Source: an uncultured Bacteroides sp. (lineage in GTDB: Bacteria > Bacteroidota > Bacteroidia > Bacteroidales > Bacteroidaceae). From it: a stretch of 7,748 bases of DNA. The stretch covers positions 20,432 to 28,179 of the forward strand of contig NZ_CAJTSC010000012.1 in assembly GCF_910578895.1 (NCBI RefSeq). Direction: 5' to 3'. The notes beneath the pieces were generated by a model. The model saw only the letters and a program-made list of their open reading frames with translations, searched no databases and was not told where the DNA came from. Positions 1 through 5,301 of this stretch are shown here, piece after piece; the stretch's first letter is position 1; every line of letters begins with the position of its first letter. The position numbers and the translations under genes were made by a program.

Positions 1-26
1 AATCTAATACTATGAAAAACACATTG

Positions 27-57
27 CAAAGATACGGACATTTGCTAAATCTGCAAA
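27..57 (-). promoter_or_regulatory. Leftward Bacteroidota promoter for a gene beyond the left edge
   Basis: Read on the minus strand, a TTTG (-33 element, plus-strand CAAA at 54-57) is followed after 19 bp by TATCTTTG (-7 element, plus-strand CAAAGATA at 27-34). This matches the Bacteroides primary sigma factor consensus TTTG / TAnnTTTG closely. Transcription would start near position 20 and run out of the window to the left. No start codon with an open frame lies in positions 1-26 (the only minus-strand ATG, at 22-24, meets a stop after three codons), so the gene begins outside the window. Confidence 0.7.
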
Positions 58-66
58 TAATTCAAT

Positions 67-107
67 AAAAAAAGCATGTTTTATAACACTTCTTATAAAA
101 ACATGCT
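67..107 (-). terminator. Intrinsic terminator of the acyl-CoA synthetase gene
   Basis: On the minus strand an arm AGCATGTTTTTATAA (plus 93-107) pairs with TTATAAAACATGCT (plus 73-86), a 14-bp stem with one unpaired base and a 6-nt loop. A run of seven T (plus A67-A73) follows immediately. It lies 26 nt after the stop codon of the acyl-CoA synthetase gene. Hairpin plus U-tract is the classic rho-independent form. It separates this unit from the next leftward promoter. Confidence 0.88.
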
Positions 108-133
108 CTCTTCTATATCTTTTTTAAGAAATA

Positions 134-1801
134 TCATCCTTTGGCTTCCTGATACATGAAGCGTTTGATACTCTTCTTGGCGGTCTTTTCAAATTCTTCG
201 AAATGTATTTTCACTTTAGTGATTTGGCTGTATGCCGGCAGGAGCAGATTCAGTTCATTTCGGTTGTCTTCCATCGCTTTCTCTATATCGGCTTGTTGTA
301 ACCCGTGTGCAAAGGCATCGTCAAAGTCAGGGTAAATCAATGCCACGAGTTTGTCCTGCTGCAATACAACCAACGATTCGGCTACGTAAGGCATATTGTT
401 CAATTTACTTTCTATCTCTTCAGGATAGATGTTCTGCCCGCTGGAAGTAAGGAGCATGTTCTTGCTCCGGCCGCGTACGGTGATGTAACCGTCGGCATCT
501 ATTGTAGCGAGGTCTCCCGTATGCATCCAGCCGTTGACATCTATGATTTGCGAGGTGGCTCCGGCCTTCTTGTAATAACCCAACATCAGGTTGCTTCCCC
601 GGCAAATGATTTCACCCGCTACATGCTGCGGGTCGGGAGAGTCTATCTTTACTTCCATGCGGGTAGCGGCCTTTCCGCAGGATGCGAACTTCAGGGTCTC
701 CCAACGGCTGGAGCAGATGATAGGACCGCATTCCGTCATACCGTAGGCGATGGTATAGGGGAAGCCTATCTGTTGTAGAAAACGTTCCACATCGGCATTG
801 AAAGGGGCGCCGCCAATGATAATCTCATCAAAATTGCCGCCGAAAGCGTCCATTGCTTTTTTGCGTATGTCGGCTTTAATCTTGTCGTTGACAATGGGCA
901 TCCGCAACAGCAACTTGCCTATTCTGTTATCTATGAGGGGAAGGATATTCTTTTTGATAATCTTCTCCACGATAAGCGGCACGGAGGAGATGATGCGCGG
1001 CTTGATTTCGGAGAACGATTGCGCGATAATCTTGGGCGACGGCATACGCGTGAGGAAGTAGAGGTGTGCCCCTGCCGAGAAACCGTAGAGAAAATCGTAG
1101 ACCATGCCAAACACGTGTCCTAAAGGAAGCATGGATACAATATGGTCGCCCGGACGAACGGGCAGCATTTCGTGGCAGTAGGCGATGTTGGACCACAGAC
1201 TGCGGTAGGGCAGCATAACACCTTTGGAGTAACCTGTAGTGCCGGACGTGTAGTTGATGACGGCAAGCTCTTCGGGCGACTGTTCCTTGCGGTAGCAGAT
1301 ATGTTCGGGACGGAAGTTTTTGGGATAGCGTGCGCCGTAAGTGGCGTTACGATGCTCAAAAGCTTCCATTAGCCGCTCGTCACGGCAGACCACCGGGGTG
1401 AAGTCTGTCAGCAGGACAACGCCCGCAAGCAGCGGCATGGCCTCTTCGTTCAGATTTTCCCAGACACGGTCGCCCGCAAAGAGAAGCTTGGCTTCGGAGT
1501 GGTTCACAATATTGTGTATGTTATCTGCTTTAAATTCGTGGAGAATGGGAACAATTACGGCACCATACGTCACTGTTGCCAAAAAGCATACTGCCCAATG
1601 GGCACTGTTGCGTCCGCATACGGCAATCTTGTCACCGGGACGGATGCCGGCACTTTCCAATACGATATGAAATTTGGCAATCTTGCGTGCAACGTCTTTA
1701 TATTGCAGGGTGATTCCTTGATAGTCTGTCAGGGCGTTTCTATCCCAGTTTTGTATGATGCTTTGTTCTATATAGTCAATGAACCGTTGTTCTTGTTCCA
1801 T
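134..1801 (-). CDS. Long-chain acyl-CoA synthetase (AMP-forming ligase family)
   Basis: A 555-residue member of the adenylate-forming (ANL/AMP-binding) superfamily, expected to activate a fatty acid with ATP to an acyl-adenylate and then transfer it to CoA in the cytoplasm or at the inner membrane face. Seen in the sequence: the phosphate-binding loop YTSGTTGYSKGV (184-195), YGMTECGP (353-360), the HTGD aspartate motif (427-430), the hinge region GYITVRGRSKNML (438-450), GQNIYPEEIE (455-464) and a C-terminal KTAKKSIKR (539-547). Length is normal for bacterial FadD-like enzymes. The last motif is unusual: where most relatives have Lys just before Ile (GKI), this protein has Ser544, with Lys at 542-543. 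The ATG start is preceded by a matching promoter 33 bp upstream, and a terminator follows the stop, so it appears monocistronic. Substrate chain length cannot be read from the sequence; an acyl-ACP synthetase role is possible. Confidence 0.93.
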   Translation of the reverse strand: MEQEQRFIDYIEQSIIQNWDRNALTDYQGITLQYKDVARKIAKFHIVLESAGIRPGDKIAVCGRNSAHWAVCFLATVTYGAVIVPILHEFKADNIHNIVNHSEAKLLFAGDRVWENLNEEAMPLLAGVVLLTDFTPVVCRDERLMEAFEHRNATYGARYPKNFRPEHICYRKEQSPEELAVINYTSGTTGYSKGVMLPYRSLWSNIAYCHEMLPVRPGDHIVSMLPLGHVFGMVYDFLYGFSAGAHLYFLTRMPSPKIIAQSFSEIKPRIISSVPLIVEKIIKKNILPLIDNRIGKLLLRMPIVNDKIKADIRKKAMDAFGGNFDEIIIGGAPFNADVERFLQQIGFPYTIAYGMTECGPIICSSRWETLKFASCGKAATRMEVKIDSPDPQHVAGEIICRGSNLMLGYYKKAGATSQIIDVNGWMHTGDLATIDADGYITVRGRSKNMLLTSSGQNIYPEEIESKLNNMPYVAESLVVLQQDKLVALIYPDFDDAFAHGLQQADIEKAMEDNRNELNLLLPAYSQITKVKIHFEEFEKTAKKSIKRFMYQEAKG

Positions 1802-1833
1802 TCGTATATGTGCACACTTTAGTTAAAACTGCG

Positions 1834-1865
1834 CAAATATAGGGCTTATAGTGATGCGAAACAAG
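1834..1865 (-). promoter_or_regulatory. Promoter of the acyl-CoA synthetase gene
   Basis: On the minus strand CTTG (plus 1862-1865; 3 of 4 to the TTTG -33 consensus) is followed after 20 bp by TATATTTG (plus 1834-1841), a full match to TAnnTTTG. The inferred transcription start is near 1827, giving a 5' leader of about 26 nt. No Shine-Dalgarno sequence lies before the ATG, as is usual in Bacteroidota. Confidence 0.7.
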
Positions 1866-2024
1866 CAGTTTGAAAGTTTTTTCGTGAGAGTTGTATTGTC
1901 CGCCTTTGTAGAAAATATTAAAAAGAACCTGCTTTCAACATTTACTTACCTTGAATTATAAATCTGTTCAATAGAAGATTTTTATTATGCTTGGCAGTGG
2001 CAGATAGACTTTTAACAGATAAAT

Positions 2025-2056
2025 ATTGCATAGAATGAAAGATTTTGATTTCTTTG
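2025..2056 (+). promoter_or_regulatory. Possible promoter of the secreted DUF3108-like gene
   Basis: ATTG (2025-2028) and TTTCTTTG (2049-2056) are spaced by 20 bp. Each differs by one base from the Bacteroides TTTG / TAnnTTTG elements. The inferred start near 2063 would leave a leader of only ~14 nt before ATG 2077 and would exclude the longer TTG/ATG starts at 2026 and 2035. The rest of the 275-bp divergent region (1802-2076) is AT-rich, and apart from the leftward promoter at 1834-1865 I see no gene or structured element in it. Confidence 0.35.
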
Positions 2057-2076
2057 TCCAAACCATAATAATTTGT

Positions 2077-2817
2077 ATGACCATGAGAAACACAATCTTT
2101 CTTCTGTTCTTTTTATATAGCAGTGCGGTGTATGCCCAATACTGCTGTACGGAGCAAGGCACGGTTATTTATTACGTGACCGAGAATTTTAAGAAAAATA
2201 AGACTTTACGCGACTCTGTTATAGTGAAGAATGTACTTGACGAGCCGGAACGCATCGTTGTAGAACAATTGGGATATGGCGACAGCTATACTCCGGCAGA
2301 TGTGAGAGAAGGAACAAACCGTGAGATATTTATATATGGAAAGAAGAAGGATGTTACGGAATTTGTCATACTGGATGCGGAGACGGAGAATGAGGAAGTC
2401 CGCAGGTATATGGCTTCCGGCTATGCTCCCGGACATGAAGCCGAGGCGGAAGAGGAATACCGGAAATATAGTGAACATTTTCGGGCGGAAGGCGGGATAA
2501 GGATTCCCATAAAAGAGAATGCCGCAATGGACGAAAAGTTGCCGGAGTGCCATTACCTTCATAAGATGAGTTTCATGAAGATGCGTGCTCACCTCAAAGG
2601 ATGTTATAAGGGTAAAGAAATGGTGAATACTCCGGCAGGGGATTTTGAATGTGTCAAAATCCAAACGGAAAGTGAGGGAAATGTAATGCTGTTTTCCGAA
2701 AAAGAGTACGCTACATATTGGTATGCCAAAGGGGTAGGACTTGTGAAAAGTGAAATCTATACCAAACGGGGGAAATTATTGGAAAGGCAAGTGTTGCACG
2801 CTGTCCGAAAACCGTAG
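2077..2817 (+). CDS. Secreted DUF3108/TapB-like protein of unknown function
   Basis: From ATG 2077 the product is 246 residues; ATG 2083 (244 residues) is equally plausible. A signal peptide follows directly (MRNTIFLLFFLYSSAVYA, then Gln), so export to the periplasm or cell surface is likely. In-frame starts at TTG 2026 and ATG 2035 would put a 14-17 residue extension before the signal peptide and are less likely. Positions below count from Met 2083. The mature N-terminus has QYCCTEQGTVIYYV (19-32). The C-terminal third has VNTPAGDFECVKI (181-193) and YATYWYAKGVGLVKSEIY (209-226), then KRGKLLERQVL (228-238). This layout of 'TPAGxFxC', 'WYxxGVGxVKxE' and 'GKL' is what I recall from small secreted Bacteroides proteins annotated as TapB or DUF3108-like, probably beta-rich. 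The middle (85-150) is strongly charged, with an acidic stretch near 98-127. No catalytic motif was seen. The gene stands alone and converges on the antiporter gene. Confidence 0.72.
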   Translation: MTMRNTIFLLFFLYSSAVYAQYCCTEQGTVIYYVTENFKKNKTLRDSVIVKNVLDEPERIVVEQLGYGDSYTPADVREGTNREIFIYGKKKDVTEFVILDAETENEEVRRYMASGYAPGHEAEAEEEYRKYSEHFRAEGGIRIPIKENAAMDEKLPECHYLHKMSFMKMRAHLKGCYKGKEMVNTPAGDFECVKIQTESEGNVMLFSEKEYATYWYAKGVGLVKSEIYTKRGKLLERQVLHAVRKP

Positions 2818-2822
2818 AAAAG

Positions 2823-2844
2823 CGACCGGCGCGTGTGCCGGTCG
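2823..2844. terminator. Shared hairpin terminator between convergent genes
   Basis: CGACCGGC (2823-2830) pairs perfectly with GCCGGTCG (2837-2844) around a 6-nt loop. It occupies the 49-bp gap between the stop of the secreted protein gene (2817) and that of the antiporter (2867). On the minus strand the stem is followed by CTTTTC, a short U-tract for the antiporter. On the plus strand a looser pyrimidine/T-rich stretch (2859-2878) follows after about 14 nt. A bidirectional terminator is the simplest reading, with the minus direction better supported. Confidence 0.72.
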
Positions 2845-2866
2845 GATACCGTTATACGTTTCCTTC

Positions 2867-4324
2867 TTATTCGTTTTTGGCTTTTTCGGAGATAAGCAGC
2901 AGTTTGTCTCCCACTTGAAGCCGTAGCGTACCGTTGGGTATCAGGTATTTGTTGTCGCGCTTCACTATCATCACGAGCGTTCCTTGAGGCAGGCGCATAT
3001 CTTTCAGTGTGTCGCCTTTCGCATCGAGCATTTCTTGGGTCACGGTCACATCGTGCAGGTCGGAATCGATGTCCTCGGGCAGCTCTACTCCAAAGTCATT
3101 TCCTGTCTTTTCCATCGGTGTGGAAAGTCCCAGCATACGTGCCGCTTTGGAGACTGTAGTGCCTTGAATGACGAGAGACAGGATGGTGATGAAGAATACG
3201 ATGTTGAAGATGACATCCGCACCGGGCACACCCGCCACCACCGGATAAGTGGCGAAGATGATGGGCACGGCACCGCGCAGCCCTACCCAGGAGACAAACA
3301 ATTTGGACTTCAGGTTAATGCGTTTCCCGAACGGGAGCAAGCAGAGATACACGCTGAGCGGACGCCCTACAACAATCATGAATGCACCGATAAGCAGTGC
3401 CACGGCAGCCACTTCCAGCATTTCGTGCGGGTTGACAAGCAGGCCGAGACACAGGAACATGATTATCTGGAAAAGCCATGTCAGCCCGTCCATAAAGGTG
3501 TAAATTTCTTTGCGGTACATTATTTTATTGTTGCCTACCATCATACCGGCAATGTAGACTGCCAGGTAGCCGTTGCCTTTCATTAAGTCGGTAATGGAGA
3601 ATGTGAAGAACACGAACGACAGCAACAGGATGGGATAGAGCGACTGGTTGTCTATATTCAGCCGGTTCAGCATAAGAATGGCAAGTTTGCCTAACAGATA
3701 ACCTGCGGCGGCACCCACAATAAATTGTATTATAAAGGAGAAAGCTATCTGCGAGACACCCATGCCCGAAGATTGGATGAACTGTATCAGCACGATGGTC
3801 AGCATATAGGCCATCGGGTCGTTACTTCCGCTTTCCAGTTCCAGCATGGGGCGGAGGTTGTGCTTCAGGTTCATCTTCTGCGAGCGCAGGATAGCGAACA
3901 CCGATGCCGAGTCGGTGGACGACATGGTAGACGCCAGCAGCAAAGAGGTGATTAACGGCAAATGGATGTTGGTCCAACTCATGCCCGAAAGCCACCATAT
4001 AAACAGTCCGGTGAACAATGCCGTCAGGAGGACACCCAAAGTAGACAATACGATACCGGGGGAAAGGATGGGTTTAATCTCGGTAAACTTAGTGTCCATG
4101 CCACCCGAAAACAGAATGATGCTCAAGGCTACCATACCGATGAACTGCGCTTCTTTTGCGTTATGGAATTGCAATCCCAGTCCGTCGCTGCCGAAGAGCA
4201 TGCCTACTACAAGGAAAAGCAATAAGGCAGGAACTCCGAAACGATAGCCTGTCTTGCCTACTATGATGCTTACGAAAAGTAAAATAGAACCTACGAGTAG
4301 AATGTTTTCTGCTGTAAATAACAT
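2867..4324 (-). CDS. CPA1/NhaP2-type potassium(sodium)/proton antiporter with RCK-C domain
   Basis: A 485-residue inner-membrane protein expected to exchange K+ or Na+ for H+ and so help control cytoplasmic pH and cation content. The first ~395 residues are hydrophobic, fitting the 12-13 helix CPA1 antiporter fold. Family motifs are visible: LFSGGMDT (71-78), STMSSTDSASVFAIL (132-146), ESGSNDP (164-170) whose Asp169 corresponds to the conserved transport-site aspartate, and SWVGLRGAVPI (345-355). The soluble tail (about 420-482, ending LRLQVGDKLLLISE) looks like a TrkA-C/RCK-C regulatory domain. Longer relatives such as E. coli CvrA carry a further C-terminal domain that is absent here. The start is ATG 4324, which places the hydrophobic N-terminus immediately after Met. 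An in-frame TTG at 4399 lies in the promoter -7 region and is rejected. The gene appears monocistronic, convergent with the secreted protein gene. Ion preference cannot be told from sequence. Confidence 0.93.
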   Translation of the reverse strand: MLFTAENILLVGSILLFVSIIVGKTGYRFGVPALLLFLVVGMLFGSDGLGLQFHNAKEAQFIGMVALSIILFSGGMDTKFTEIKPILSPGIVLSTLGVLLTALFTGLFIWWLSGMSWTNIHLPLITSLLLASTMSSTDSASVFAILRSQKMNLKHNLRPMLELESGSNDPMAYMLTIVLIQFIQSSGMGVSQIAFSFIIQFIVGAAAGYLLGKLAILMLNRLNIDNQSLYPILLLSFVFFTFSITDLMKGNGYLAVYIAGMMVGNNKIMYRKEIYTFMDGLTWLFQIIMFLCLGLLVNPHEMLEVAAVALLIGAFMIVVGRPLSVYLCLLPFGKRINLKSKLFVSWVGLRGAVPIIFATYPVVAGVPGADVIFNIVFFITILSLVIQGTTVSKAARMLGLSTPMEKTGNDFGVELPEDIDSDLHDVTVTQEMLDAKGDTLKDMRLPQGTLVMIVKRDNKYLIPNGTLRLQVGDKLLLISEKAKNE

Positions 4325-4352
4325 AATTGTTGTGTTAGGACGTTTGTTATAG

Positions 4353-4406
4353 AATACTTTGTACACTTTCAATAAATCAAAGTATACCTTAGTGTACAAA
4401 GGTATT
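4353..4406. repeat. Long inverted repeat with two TGTACA dyads at the antiporter promoter
   Basis: The arm AATACTTTGTACACT (4353-4367) is the reverse complement of AGTGTACAAAGGTATT (4391-4406) except for one extra G, with a 23-bp spacer. Each arm contains the palindrome TGTACA (4360-4365 and 4393-4398), the centres 33 bp apart, about three helical turns. A third palindrome, GTATAC (4382-4387), lies between them. The right arm covers part of the antiporter -7 element, and the inferred transcription start falls between the arms, so a DNA operator for a dimeric regulator fits better than an RNA hairpin. The regulator is unknown. Confidence 0.6.
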
Positions 4407-4428
4407 TATTATGTGGAACAAATACAAG
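4397..4428 (-). promoter_or_regulatory. Promoter of the antiporter gene
   Basis: On the minus strand CTTG (plus 4425-4428; 3 of 4 to TTTG) is followed after 20 bp by TACCTTTG (plus 4397-4404), a full match to TAnnTTTG. The predicted start near 4390 gives a leader of about 65 nt before ATG 4324. The arrangement (CTTG, 20 bp, TAnnTTTG) is the same as for the acyl-CoA synthetase promoter. The -7 element is embedded in the inverted repeat at 4353-4406. Confidence 0.65.
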
Positions 4429-4464
4429 ATTTGGTTAGTTCAATTCTTGAAAACTTACTTGCTA

Positions 4465-4492
4465 TGCACGGCTTTTTTCATTTACAGGAGTT
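4465..4492 (-). repeat. Intergenic repeat element, copy 1
   Basis: The stretch, read on the minus strand as AACTCCTGTAAATGAAAAAA followed by GCCGTGCA, matches the element at 6207-6232 at 23 of 26 aligned bases with a 2-nt length difference in the A-run. Both copies have the same orientation and sit 3' of a minus-strand gene, this one 68 nt after the stop of the envelope protein gene (4561). It may be an interspersed Bacteroides repeat or a 3'-UTR element; no function is assigned. Confidence 0.6.
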
Positions 4493-4501
4493 GGAGGGAG
4501 T

Positions 4502-4540
4502 CATCGCCCTTCGGGTTAGGAACCGTACGGATGTACGATG
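4502..4540 (-). other. Possible structured 3' region of the phosphoesterase operon
   Basis: Just 3' of the operon's last stop codon (4561) several complementary segments cluster: CATCG (4502-4506) with CGATG (4536-4540), CGTAC (4524-4528) with GTACG (4533-4537), and CCC (4507-4509) with GGG (4513-4515). Some share bases, so not all can form together. No T-tract follows on the minus strand, so this is not a typical intrinsic terminator. It may be a mere coincidence or a weak terminator. Confidence 0.25.
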
Positions 4541-4560
4541 CCCGACTATAGTTGGTGAGC

Positions 4561-5301
4561 CTACAGCAATTGTAACTTCAATCCGAAAGAAAGGCTCAGA
4601 TAATCCTTTGGTTTCAGGTATTTGTTGGTGAAAGCGCTCACAATGTAGAGGTCGCAAGTGCTCAGCTCGTAGAAGAGCGTGAGCGCTTTTGCCGTAAATC
4701 GGCGGTGGGGGTCGATGTCGTAAGTGATACGTTGTCCGAGGAAAGCGTGGATGCGTACTTTGGACGAGAATCCGTAGTAGCCTTTCGGATAACGATCCGG
4801 TTCATTCACCCAGAAATCATCGCCGAATACGGTATTGAAGTACATACCACAGGCAAGGGGTTCTGCCGAGAAGCGGCTTTCCTTGATTTGCAGGCTCCAG
4901 GGGATGTAATTCTGTTTCAAGGTGAATGTCAGTTTGGCGCAGTCGGACTGATATTTAGGAAGGATGCCCAGAAAGACATCCGTCTCCCATTGGTTACGCT
5001 TTCCGTAATCCCAGCCTGTGCCGAAGGAGAGCAGTCCCATGTTGCCGGCAAACTGTAATTTGGTGTGTGTCGGAATCAGGGCATCCCACTGCTTGCGATA
5101 GCGGTGTACACGCCGGTCGTAGCGGCTTGGGCGCACAGTACCGGTGACAACGCTGTCGGAGGTTTGCTGTAAATAGATTGTGTCGCGCTTTGTTACAATT
5201 ACCGTATCCCTTTCTTGTGCGGCAAGCGGACCGCTCCATAATGCCAGCAGGCAGACAACGGCGAATATCGGTTGACTAAAAAAAGACCACTTCACGTTCA
5301 T
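4561..5301 (-). CDS. Exported envelope protein of unknown function, probably beta-rich
   Basis: A 246-residue protein that I do not recognise beyond being a conserved Bacteroides-type hypothetical. A signal peptide is clear: basic/polar start, hydrophobic stretch at about 11-24, and a likely cut after LAA (26-28) before Gln29. The mature part begins with a short polar linker (29-75). From about 80 to 246 it alternates short hydrophobic/aromatic segments, such as KLQFAGNMGLLSFGTGWDYG (81-100), WETDVFLGILPKY (105-117), CAKLTFTLKQNYIPW (121-135) and DYLSLSFGLKLQLL (233-246). That pattern suggests beta-strands and possibly a small outer-membrane barrel, although the C-terminus is Leu, not the usual Phe/Tyr. 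The ATG lies inside the end of the metallophosphoesterase gene (26-bp overlap), indicating co-transcription and probably translational coupling. No enzymatic motif was seen. Confidence 0.8.
   Translation of the reverse strand: MNVKWSFFSQPIFAVVCLLALWSGPLAAQERDTVIVTKRDTIYLQQTSDSVVTGTVRPSRYDRRVHRYRKQWDALIPTHTKLQFAGNMGLLSFGTGWDYGKRNQWETDVFLGILPKYQSDCAKLTFTLKQNYIPWSLQIKESRFSAEPLACGMYFNTVFGDDFWVNEPDRYPKGYYGFSSKVRIHAFLGQRITYDIDPHRRFTAKALTLFYELSTCDLYIVSAFTNKYLKPKDYLSLSFGLKLQLL

Noticed and set aside
305..778. 157-codon open frame on the plus strand
   Set aside because: Lies wholly inside the acyl-CoA synthetase gene on the other strand; low-complexity composition without a recognisable domain; antisense shadow.
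2026..2076. 17-residue extension of the secreted protein from TTG 2026 (or ATG 2035)
   Set aside because: It would bury the signal peptide behind a polar/aromatic leader, and the candidate promoter lies inside this stretch.
1802..2076. Possible small RNA or tRNA in the largest intergenic region
   Set aside because: AT-rich sequence without a convincing stem-loop or tRNA-like arms; only promoter elements could be supported.
2984..3586. 200-codon open frame on the plus strand
   Set aside because: Antisense to the antiporter coding region; rich in His/Gln/Asp as expected of a shadow of hydrophobic codons; no family features.
4325..4399. 25-residue N-terminal extension of the antiporter from a TTG codon
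   Set aside because: It would start within the -7 promoter element and put a charged stretch before the first membrane helix; ATG 4324 fits the family.
4359..4631. 90-codon open frame on the plus strand in the intergenic region
   Set aside because: Starts inside the antiporter promoter, runs through the repeat element and into the envelope gene antisense; no promoter, no start signal and no recognisable domain.
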